Shown: piece by piece, positions 8,353 through 15,492 of the stretch | How positions within the stretch are numbered: position 1 is the stretch's first letter | Layout of the letters: every line of letters begins with the position of its first letter | From: JADFWK01 sp035527895 | GTDB lineage: Bacteria; Desulfobacterota; DSM-4660; Desulfatiglandales; B25-G16 | DNA: 30,414 nt | Direction: 5' to 3' | NCBI GenBank assembly: GCA_035527895.1 | Contig: DATKZQ010000198.1 | Span: 1-30,414, forward strand | Made by a program: the position numbers and the translations under genes | Notes under the pieces: generated by a model | Databases searched by the model: none | Told to the model about the DNA's origin: nothing | What the model saw: only the letters and a program-made list of their open reading frames with translations

Positions 8353-9147
8353 TCATGGTACACGGTAAATCAGTAATGCTCTGGTGCTCCAGATGTGATC
8401 AGTTATACCAGCTGCCATAGCTGGGGTGCTCTGAACCCATTTTTTACCCGTGTCTTCGGACTCCTTACGAAGGCCAAAATGCTCTTTGACAAAGTGACAC
8501 TATCTCAACGGTAAGTACAACTGGACCTCGAGTTTTCTGATGTCTCTAGAGAAGCCATTGCTCTTTCGCCCCAATCTCCCTGACTGTTGTCCCAGGGTCA
8601 GGTTGTTCCGCTCGATGAAGGAGATGTTGTCACGTTTACTCACCGGGGGTGTCTCTAAGGGCCTCTGCACCTCCTGCTCTTTTCCAAGAATCACCTTCGT
8701 GGTGATAGAGACCACGCGGCCCTTTCTGCGATGCTTTACCACCTGGGCATATCTCAGCTCCGGAGGGGCTCGGAGGTTCGATTTCCGAGAGCGTCCTCTT
8801 TTCCGTGGCCCCTCTGGTAACTCCTCAAAGATCCCGTACACGCGCAGCAGGGCACCCGTATGGTGGACCAGTTCAGCGCTGGTAAAGAAGAGGATAGCTC
8901 CACCAGTAACACGAGATAGTTTCTCTACCAGTCTATATACATCGGCCTTCGTTCTTTTGCCAACAACGAACGCTGGCAAGATCTTGGATACGGGATCAAA
9001 CGCCACCCAAACCCGGGCATCTCCATAGTGAGCAGGGATCTTCTCTAAGGGTGTGAGATCTTTTTCCTTACAGACTATGTTACCTTGTCCCTTCTTTCTG
9101 TAATCTATGCATTGTTTGTTGGGGCAGTAACATTGAGATATACCCAT
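8353..9147 (-). pseudogene. Decayed IS1-type transposase
   Basis: Minus-strand remnant of a DDE transposase of the IS1-like group. It starts MGISQCYCPNKQC (zinc-binding head), then jumps from KGQGNIV directly to KEKDLTPLEKIPAHYGD; the intervening helix-turn-helix and the first catalytic Asp region, roughly 100 codons, are deleted. The core RVWVAFDPVSKILPAFVVGK remains, but the second catalytic position reads FTSAEL instead of the expected TSDEL. ERNNLTLGQQSGRL is kept. A TAG at 8500-8502 interrupts the frame, after which the normal tail continues for 48 codons (CHFVKEHFGLRKES... TPAMAAGITDHIW ...IYRVP) to a TGA at 8353-8355. Three independent lesions make it inactive. It lies antisense between the two TRAP genes. 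Confidence 0.88.
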
Positions 9148-9267
9148 GACTATCCCTTCGACTATATGTAACTATTTTAAAACCCGATTTATCATAAGCG
9201 AAGGGATTAAGCTAGAGAGTAGCTACAATAATATGGGGACAAGATACAAAAATAGACCGGAGAAGAA

Positions 9268-11175
9268 ATGCCCGAAAAACGATTATTGAAGATTGTGCAA
9301 AAGAGCCTGGGCCTGGCTATCCCAATCGTAGCTATTAGCTATATTTTGGATATTCCGCTTTACCTCATGGGCCTATCCCTGTTTAACCAACAATACCTCG
9401 CCTTGTTCTGGGCCCTCATTACCGCATTGATTTTCTTGACAATCCCGGCATCACGGGAGTTCAAGGAGAAAAAGGTTCGATGGTACGATCTGTTGCTGGT
9501 GCTTTTGACCCTTTTGGTCGGCCTGTACGTGGCTATTCTTTACCCAAGGATTTTGGATAACCTGGGCACACCCTCCCGGTTCCAGTTGGTCTTCGGCTTT
9601 CTCGCGGTGGTTTTGGTCCTTGAAAGTGTGCGGCGTACGACGGGCTGGCCTATCGTGATTATCATTTTCCTCTTTATCCTCTATGCCAAGTTCGGCAACC
9701 TTGCACCCGGCATTCTTCAAACCAGAGGATTATCTTGGTCACGTATCTTTCAACAGCTCTACGTGGGTTCTGACTTTATGTATGGGATACCCATCAGGGT
9801 TGCCGGGCGCATGGTTTTTGGGTTTATTCTCTTTGGCCATGTGGTTATGCAAACCGGGGGAGGGGATTTTCTTTTCAATTTTGCACAAGCCCTTATGGGC
9901 CGGTATCGAGGAGGGCCGGCCAAAGTCGCGGTTCTAGCCAGCACATTCTTCGGTACCCTTTCCGGCAGCGCGGTGGCGAACGTCGCCGGGACCGGCATGG
10001 TCACCATTCCCATGATGAAAAGGATCGGATATCCACCCACCTACGCCGGGGCCATTGAAGCAACCGCCTCGACGGGCGGACAGATCATGCCCCCTGTCAT
10101 GGGCGCCGCCGCCTTCGTTATAGCGGAGTTTTTGGGCGTTTCCTATCCGATGGTGGTCGTCGCAGCTCTGGTGCCGGCCCTGCTTTTCTATTTGGGATTA
10201 TTCCTGCAAGTGGATCTGCGCGCCGCCTCCAGCGGCATGAAGGGGTTGTCCCGCGAGCATATCCCTTCCCTAAGGAGTACCTTGCGCGAGGGTTGGATTT
10301 TCATCATTCCCCTGATTGCCCTGATCATTACCCTTTTTGTTCTTCTCATGCCGCCGGGTGCCGCTGCCCTATACAGCGCACTGGTAACCGTGGTAGCCAC
10401 CCTGCTGAAAAAAGAGGTCAGGACGGCCTGGAGCTGGAGCAAGGTCTCGAATATCCTGGAGCGAACCAGCAGGACCCTTTTTGAACTGGTCGCCGTGAGT
10501 GCCGCCGCAGGATTTGTGGTTGGTATTGTCGGCTACACCGGGCTGGGGCTTTCCCTGTCCCGTGTGCTGACCGAGGCAGCCGGTGGCAGCCTGTTTCTTC
10601 TGGCAGTGCTCACTGCCTTCACCAGTACCATCCTGGGTATGGGTATGCCCACGACGGCGGCCTATATCCTCCTGGCAGTTTTGGCTGCTCCGGCACTGAC
10701 AAATCTGGGGGTAGAGCCGATCTTGGCACACTTGTTTATCTTTTATTATGGGACCCTGTCCATGCTCACCCCTCCCGTGTGTCTCGCAGCCTATGCCGCA
10801 GCCTCTATAGCCGAGGCGCCTCAGCTGCCGCTCGCCTTTCGGGCAATGAGGCTGGCCGTGGCCGGCTATGCCGTCCCCTTAATCCTCCTGTACGAACCGG
10901 GCCTGGCCCTTAAGGGCTCCGCGGGAGGAGTGGTTTTCTCCGTCCTTACGGCTGTGATAGCCATTGCCTTTTTTGCCTTCGGTGTGGAGGGATACCTCTT
11001 GAGCCGGCTGCGGTGGTACGAAAGGATCCTATCCATTTGTACCGCGATCGCAATTTTCGTACCCAGCTGGGCATGCCGCGGCTTCGGTCTACTCCTCATT
11101 GTCCTTTTGCTGGTCCCGCAGTTTAAAAAGAGGCTGGGAACGGAAGGAGGGGAAACCGATATCATAACGGGTTAA
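9268..11175 (+). CDS. TRAP transporter permease, fused 4TM-12TM subunit (TAXI type)
   Basis: This 635-residue polytopic membrane protein joins the small DctQ-like and large DctM-like parts, as is usual for TAXI-linked systems. Hydrophobic segments run nearly throughout. Family hallmarks are FFGTLSGSAVANVAGTGMVT (228-247), EATASTGGQIMPPVMGAAAF (264-283), ILGMGMPTTAAYILLAVLAA (455-474) and the LTPPVCLAAYAAASIA segment. It drives ion-coupled uptake of the solute bound by the TAXI protein encoded upstream. GGAGAAG precedes the ATG. The IS1-type relic now separates it from its receptor gene, so it may be read from its own promoter; none was clear in the 120 bp upstream. Family call firm, substrate unknown. 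Confidence 0.95.
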   Translation: MPEKRLLKIVQKSLGLAIPIVAISYILDIPLYLMGLSLFNQQYLALFWALITALIFLTIPASREFKEKKVRWYDLLLVLLTLLVGLYVAILYPRILDNLGTPSRFQLVFGFLAVVLVLESVRRTTGWPIVIIIFLFILYAKFGNLAPGILQTRGLSWSRIFQQLYVGSDFMYGIPIRVAGRMVFGFILFGHVVMQTGGGDFLFNFAQALMGRYRGGPAKVAVLASTFFGTLSGSAVANVAGTGMVTIPMMKRIGYPPTYAGAIEATASTGGQIMPPVMGAAAFVIAEFLGVSYPMVVVAALVPALLFYLGLFLQVDLRAASSGMKGLSREHIPSLRSTLREGWIFIIPLIALIITLFVLLMPPGAAALYSALVTVVATLLKKEVRTAWSWSKVSNILERTSRTLFELVAVSAAAGFVVGIVGYTGLGLSLSRVLTEAAGGSLFLLAVLTAFTSTILGMGMPTTAAYILLAVLAAPALTNLGVEPILAHLFIFYYGTLSMLTPPVCLAAYAAASIAEAPQLPLAFRAMRLAVAGYAVPLILLYEPGLALKGSAGGVVFSVLTAVIAIAFFAFGVEGYLLSRLRWYERILSICTAIAIFVPSWACRGFGLLLIVLLLVPQFKKRLGTEGGETDIITG

Positions 11176-11279
11176 GGTCGAAGGTCCGGGGCCAACGGGG
11201 AGACGGAGACCTAGGGGATGCTTCCAGGATCATGGAGGAAATGATGGAAAAATCTGAACGAAAAGTCTAGGAGGTCAAA

Positions 11280-12764
11280 ATGGTGAATTTCAGGGATTTG
11301 AGGGATTGGCTGAGGAAGGTGGATGAAATAGGCGAGTTAAAGGTGATACGGGAAGAGGTGGATTGGAATGAGGAGGTGGCGGCTATCACATATATGGCTG
11401 CCAAGAAAAAGGGCAGCCCTGCCCTCTACTTTGAGAAGATCAAAGGATATCCTGAAGGATTCAAGGTCCTCACCAATATCTTAGGCTCTAGCCTCAACCG
11501 TATAGCCCTAAGTCTTGGACTCCCACCAAATTTATCTGCTATCAATATGATAAGGGAAACCAAGGACATCTATAAAAGGTCAATACCACCGGAGGTCATA
11601 GATAAAGAGAAAGCGCCTGTAAATGAAAACATTGTCATGGGAGATGATGTAGATCTGTACCTTTTTCCCGCGCCTAAGATGTGGCCGCTAGATGGCGGAA
11701 GATACATCGGCACCGGAGATGTCGTAATAACCAAAGACCCCGAAGATGGCCATTTCAATCTTGGGACATACCGTCAAATGATCCTTTCTAAAAATGAAGT
11801 TGGTTTTTATGTATCACCGGGGAAAGACGCGCTCCTTCACCGCGAAAAATGGTGGAAAATGGGAGAACCGTGTGAGGTAGCGGCCGCTTACGGAATTGAC
11901 CCTGTTCTTTTCATAGTAGGGTCCATGGGGTTTCCCAGAAACGTATCGGAATATGACCATGCAGGAGGGATACGGGGGGAACCCGTAAGGGTGGTAAAAG
12001 GCGAGGTTACAGATCTCTTGATTCCAGCCGACGCCGAGATCGTTGTGGAGGGAATAAGCTATCCAGACAGGCTGAAGGACGAAGGCCCCTTTGGAGAGTT
12101 CCAAGGTTATTACGGTCGGCCAGGGGGACCAACTCCTTTTATCGAGGTGAAATGTATCCACTATCGAAACAAACCTATCCTGACGGCAGCACTGATGGCC
12201 GATCACCCATCATGCGAACAGAACCTCTTTTTCGGTATCGCACGCTCAGCCCGGATCTGGGGTGATCTCGATCAGCTCGGCATCCCTGGCATCAGAGGGG
12301 TATATTCTGTACCGGCCGCAGCTGGTGGGTTCGGGATGATAGTAGTCTCCATAGAGCAAAAGCACGCCGGCCATGCTTCTCAGGTTGCAAGCCTGGCAGC
12401 ACAGTGCCCCGGAGGCGCTTATAACTCCAAATGGATCATTGTAGTGGATGAGGATGTGGATCCTACAGATTTGGAGCAGGTCTTATGGGCTATGTGCACC
12501 AGATGTAACCCCCCTGATGACATAGATATCCTGAGAAATACCTGGTCCACGTATCTCGATCCCACAAAGAATCCCCCAGAGGAAAGACCTTACGGTTCCA
12601 AGGCCTTGATCAATGCCTGTATGGAACATAAGTACCTTCATGACTTCTCAAAAAGAACTTTTCTTCGTGAATCTACGTATCGAAGGGTTAGGGATAGGTG
12701 GGATAAATTCGGATTCGACTTCCCCTCTCCCGAGCTGAACATCTTCGAACCAAAGGGGCAATAG
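11280..12764 (+). CDS. UbiD family decarboxylase (second paralogue)
   Basis: This 494-residue UbiD protein differs from the first paralogue through most of its length but keeps the signature: FNLGTYRQM (N160, R165), the GDDVDLYLFPAPK segment, VAAAYGIDPVLF, EYDHAGGIRGEPV and DEGPFGEFQGYYG with the Glu pair E268/E273. It needs prenylated FMN. Where paralogue 1 has RGHHGWAHRNKY, this one has SPGKDALLHREKWW, so the substrate pocket probably differs. AGGAGG lies five bases before the ATG. It follows the TRAP permease by 104 bp on the same strand and is probably co-transcribed with it. Function: decarboxylation, or the reverse, of an unsaturated or aromatic acid; substrate unknown. Confidence 0.95.
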   Translation: MVNFRDLRDWLRKVDEIGELKVIREEVDWNEEVAAITYMAAKKKGSPALYFEKIKGYPEGFKVLTNILGSSLNRIALSLGLPPNLSAINMIRETKDIYKRSIPPEVIDKEKAPVNENIVMGDDVDLYLFPAPKMWPLDGGRYIGTGDVVITKDPEDGHFNLGTYRQMILSKNEVGFYVSPGKDALLHREKWWKMGEPCEVAAAYGIDPVLFIVGSMGFPRNVSEYDHAGGIRGEPVRVVKGEVTDLLIPADAEIVVEGISYPDRLKDEGPFGEFQGYYGRPGGPTPFIEVKCIHYRNKPILTAALMADHPSCEQNLFFGIARSARIWGDLDQLGIPGIRGVYSVPAAAGGFGMIVVSIEQKHAGHASQVASLAAQCPGGAYNSKWIIVVDEDVDPTDLEQVLWAMCTRCNPPDDIDILRNTWSTYLDPTKNPPEERPYGSKALINACMEHKYLHDFSKRTFLRESTYRRVRDRWDKFGFDFPSPELNIFEPKGQ

Positions 12765-12907
12765 GGCCTGAAGGTGCACATGTATGGATTCAGTAGGATA
12801 TGATTTTCATTGTTTTTGGGGTAACTTGAAGGATCTTTTCGATTTGGCAAATTTTCCTCTCTTTAATTGAGAAAACCATACGAAAGAAGGGTTGAAAGAT
12901 GAAGACC

Positions 12908-13121
12908 GGAGAAGATAATCAAAAGCGGTGATGCGGATTTTATCTCCCTGAGCAGGCCTCTCATAAGAGAGCCCGGCATTATCAATGAGTGGAAAAGCGG
13001 CAATCGGCACAGGGCTGCTTGTATATCATGCAATCAGTGCTTGGAGGCCCTCAGAAAGGGCGAAGGCCTATGGTGCGTTCAAAAAACTTTAAAGGAAAAG
13101 GTTGAACAGGGCCAAAAGTAG
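12908..13121 (+). pseudogene. 3' relic of a second OYE-family reductase gene
   Basis: From 12908 the sequence follows the 3' end of the OYE gene (from 2315 on) with scattered substitutions. In frame it reads EKIIKSGDADFISLSRPLI, then INEWKSGNRHRAACISCNQC, and ends in EKVEQGQK with a TAG at 13119-13121. Homology stops abruptly upstream at about 12908, where there is no ribosome site. This is the last 70 codons of a paralogue whose 5' part is gone. It keeps the ancestral C-terminal frame, which shows that the intact OYE gene has an extra base near 2488-2494. It ends only 23 bases from the stop of the oppositely oriented ferredoxin relic. Confidence 0.9.
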
Positions 13122-13144
13122 AACCTAATTTACAGATCTCGCCT

Positions 13145-13216
13145 CTAGACCCGGAAATGCTCGCCCGTTCCCTTCCGCTTCCAGCGCACGCGCTGAGGTA
13201 GTGGTTGTGTCAGCCC
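13145..13216 (-). pseudogene. 3' relic of a 4Fe-4S ferredoxin-like gene (copy 3, shortest)
   Basis: The minus strand reads PLPQRVRWKRKGTGEHFRV and TAG at 13145-13147, the same C-terminal tail as the relic at 14058-14205. Over 51 bases (13145-13195 against 14058-14108) only three positions differ; beyond that, similarity falls off sharply. The cluster-binding part is missing. Confidence 0.85.
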
Positions 13217-13232
13217 TGGTTGGACGCTCTTT

Positions 13233-13640
13233 TCAATCACCTGTGGCATGGAGGATGTCAGAAAATGACCTTGGGGTCAGGATCGGAATACCTTGAAACT
13301 CTTCCAGAATGAGTAGGTCTTTGTCGCCTGTTACAATGCAATCAGCATTGGCGTTTACTGCCAGCCCGAGAATCTTGACATCGTCAGGATCGCGACAAAG
13401 GTCCGCTGCGAGTGGAACCGGACTCAGCATGTTTGAGTGTTCCCTCAGAAGTTTACCAATGTCCTCAACAATGCTGCTAGGAAGCTTGATCTTCCGGTGG
13501 AGATTCCTCAGAGTCTCTTCCAGTAACTCATCGCAGAGCAGAATCTCATGGCTATGGAGGCAAAGCTCCATAATGGATTCGCAAAGACCGTGAGAAGCGA
13601 AAGCAGCAACGATAACGTTGGCGTCAAGGACTATCTTCAT
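13233..13640 (-). CDS. PIN-domain toxin (putative ribonuclease), module 1
   Basis: The 135-residue protein has the compact PIN fold with acidic metal-binding residues: D6 in KIVLDANVIVAAF, E42, the DPDD cluster (84-87) and D106 in IVTGDKDLL, ending in ILTPRSF. PIN toxins of this group (COG1569-like) cut RNA with Mg2+ or Mn2+. Its ATG overlaps the stop of the antitoxin gene in an ATGA arrangement, the usual translational coupling. The pair lies between two copies of a ferredoxin-gene end. Confidence 0.9.
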   Translation of the reverse strand: MKIVLDANVIVAAFASHGLCESIMELCLHSHEILLCDELLEETLRNLHRKIKLPSSIVEDIGKLLREHSNMLSPVPLAADLCRDPDDVKILGLAVNANADCIVTGDKDLLILEEFQGIPILTPRSFSDILHATGD

Positions 13641-13852
13641 GAAATGGCCTTGAAGACATCCTCGTCCGTCAAAATCCCCTGAGCCTCAGCGAAAGGTAGG
13701 ACCTTCCTCCGGAGTACTCGGAACTTTTCCACAGCGACATATCTCCGAATGGATTCTCGCACGATGTCGCTAATGGGTTTGTTTTGCTCCCGACTCAGTC
13801 TTTGCAGATCAGCCCTTAGCCCATCCGGCAGTCTAATAGTGAGCGTGTTCAT
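13637..13852 (-). CDS. Ribbon-helix-helix antitoxin, module 1
   Basis: The product has 71 residues from the ATG at 13852: MNTLTIRLPDGLRADLQRL gives the DNA-binding beta strand and first helix, and NKPISDIVRESIRRYV the second helix; the tail would wrap the PIN toxin. An in-frame start six codons upstream (13870) is less likely: no ribosome site precedes either start, and a promoter-like TTGACC-N17-TACATT on the minus strand (13861-13889) puts the expected transcription start at or next to the 13852 ATG. That suggests a leaderless message. As an RHH protein it should repress its own promoter. Confidence 0.87.
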   Translation of the reverse strand: MNTLTIRLPDGLRADLQRLSREQNKPISDIVRESIRRYVAVEKFRVLRRKVLPFAEAQGILTDEDVFKAIS

Positions 13853-13860
13853 AGTAAGAC

Positions 13861-13889
13861 AATGTAGCACATCTCTCTAAGAAGGTCAA
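13861..13889 (-). promoter_or_regulatory. Candidate sigma-70 promoter of TA module 1, probably leaderless
   Basis: On the minus strand TTGACC (13884-13889) and TACATT (13861-13866) are exactly 17 bases apart. Only eight bases separate the -10 box from the ATG at 13852, so the transcript would start about at the start codon. Confidence 0.5.
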
Positions 13890-13990
13890 TCCTTTCTTTT
13901 TGCGTCGAACTCTAAGCCAAGTCGCCTAATAGCAACAGAATGATGTTGTATTGCAAGAAGCTCCTCTAGTTGGAAGGCGTTTTCTGCGGC

Positions 13991-14012
13991 GGGGCTAAAA
14001 GAGCCCCTTTTT
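13991..14012 (+). terminator. Orphan intrinsic-terminator-like hairpin
   Basis: GGGGCT (13991-13996), loop AAAAG, AGCCCC (14002-14007), then TTTTT (14008-14012): a textbook terminator on the + strand. No + strand gene ends near here; the flanking genes and relics are all on the minus strand. It may have belonged to a gene now lost. Confidence 0.6.
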
Positions 14013-14057
14013 GGTTCAGATCAGGTCTTTTTTAGATCTGATATGCCCTTTCTCCCT

Positions 14058-14205
14058 TTAGACCCGAAAATGCTCGTCCGTTCCCTTCCGCTTCCAGCGC
14101 ACGCGCTGGGTTAAGGGGTGATTCAGTTCAATGGCGCCCGGCCTCGGGCAGACTCCCACGCAGCAACCCGCATACCAGCACTCCTCCAGGCAGAGGCCGA
14201 TAGGG
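14058..14205 (-). pseudogene. 3' relic of a 4Fe-4S ferredoxin-like gene (copy 2, best preserved)
   Basis: The minus strand reads in one frame PIGLCLEECWYAGCCVGVCP, then RPGAIELNHPLTQRVRWKRK and GTDEHFRV with TAA at 14058-14060. The Cys spacing before CP and the GAIEL segment are those of the second cluster of ferredoxin-type proteins that accompany FAD-containing reductases. An in-frame stop lies only a few codons upstream, and there is no start or first cluster. It is therefore a gene end without its body, and the reference copy for the relics at 1069-1200 and 13145-13216. Confidence 0.88.
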
Positions 14206-14246
14206 GATTTTGTTCTCTATAAGAAAGAGTAGGCAGCATCCACCTC

Positions 14247-15218
14247 TTAAGGTCGCCACAGGTACATGAATTGTACCTCCGGTATCAGAGAGAGGAAATC
14301 ACCGTTGACGGCGATAAGGTTGATGTCGATATCGGAGCGTTGAGGCGGGCCTGAGTAAATAGTCCCTTTGTAGCTTCCGGAACGACAGTAGGTAACGACC
14401 TTGGCCTCTGCCAGGTCAAGCGAGCCTTTTATTGCCTTGACCGCATCGTCCAGATAACCGATCTTATCAACGAGCTTGGCTGCCAGTGCCTGTTCTGCCG
14501 TGAATATACGACCATCTGCAAGCTTCTCGACCTCCTCTTGACTCAAAAGGGGTTTGCGCCCGGCATGCACAACCCCCACGAACCTATCATGGAAGGTGTC
14601 TATCACGGTCTGGATGATTTCTTTCTCTTCAGGGGTACTCGGTCTGAATGGGCTCCAGATATCCTTTTTGTCCGCCGATTTCACGGTTTCTTCCTGGATC
14701 CCCACCTTTGAGAGCAGCTGATCGACGTTGAACTTCATGGCTATCACTCCAATATTCCCGGTAATGGATGTTGGGTGCGCTATGATCTCGTCGGCTGCCG
14801 AGGCCACATAGTAGCCGCCCGATGCGGCCAGCCCGGTCACACATGCAACGATCCTCGTGCCGGTGCGTTCCTTGAATTCCATCAACTCATGGTAGATCGT
14901 ATCAGTTGCGGTAACCGTTCCGCCGGGAGAATTGATCTTAACGACAATACCTTTTACTGACTCATCCTTCTCCGCCTTCTGGAGCTCCTCCTTGATTCGA
15001 GCTACCAATGAGGCCTCTGTACCTAATCCGAGCCCCTTTGACCTTTCTTTCTCCGAAATAACGGCCGATATGTCCATCAGGAGGATCTTGGCCTTGCCCT
15101 CCCCTTCCAGAACCCGCTCCTGTAAACCCCTCTCCGATGGAAAAAGGGGGATCGTGACAATAGCGCAGCCCGTGACAATGATAAGCACCGCAAGGGTAGA
15201 CAAGATTATTCTTTTCAT
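14247..15218 (-). CDS. sppA: Signal peptide peptidase SppA (S49 family), lipoprotein form
   Basis: The 323-residue protein has the single-domain (short) SppA length. It starts with a signal sequence ending in a lipobox, VTGC (C18), so it is probably lipid-anchored. The S49 core is clear: VVKINSPGGTVTATD (93-107), GLAASGGYYVASAADEIIA with nucleophile S133, TGNIGVI, and SADKKDIWSPFRP, where K185 is the likely general base. DGRIFTAEQALAAKLVDKIG is the typical late motif. It would degrade cleaved signal peptides in the membrane. AGGAGG lies 11 bases before the ATG. It is downstream of the glycerate kinase gene on the same strand but 270 bp away. Confidence 0.93.
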   Translation of the reverse strand: MKRIILSTLAVLIIVTGCAIVTIPLFPSERGLQERVLEGEGKAKILLMDISAVISEKERSKGLGLGTEASLVARIKEELQKAEKDESVKGIVVKINSPGGTVTATDTIYHELMEFKERTGTRIVACVTGLAASGGYYVASAADEIIAHPTSITGNIGVIAMKFNVDQLLSKVGIQEETVKSADKKDIWSPFRPSTPEEKEIIQTVIDTFHDRFVGVVHAGRKPLLSQEEVEKLADGRIFTAEQALAAKLVDKIGYLDDAVKAIKGSLDLAEAKVVTYCRSGSYKGTIYSGPPQRSDIDINLIAVNGDFLSLIPEVQFMYLWRP

Positions 15219-15492
15219 GGCATTGATATCCTCCTCATACTATTGATGGTGTCCGTTCAAAGTTCTGAGTTGTCCGTTGATAATAAGTTGCAAAACGATT
15301 CACTGAAACAATGTTCAACGGCAAAACTGCTACTATCCGAACAGGGCTTCGCCCCAATTGGAATATTGGGATACTGGAATAATGCGTTTTGGGGAAATGC
15401 GATGTTGTTTCCGGAGGCAAAAACACCAACCCTCAAAAAACCCACCTAACTTCAGTAAGTTGTAGAAATCCCAAGACGTATAACGACGGCTA
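15219..15492. repeat. Intergenic stretch with hairpin and three 8-bp tandem units
   Basis: GGGCTTCGCCCC (15344-15355) forms a short hairpin. Right after it, TGGAATAT, TGGGATAC and TGGAATAA (15359-15382) are three tandem 8-base units. No gene was seen. AACTT-ACTG-AAGTT near the glycerate kinase stop is a weak dyad. Confidence 0.5.

Noticed and set aside
8540..9028. Long + strand frame antisense to the IS1-type relic
   Set aside because: It is a shadow of the transposase reading frame, with no start site and no family.
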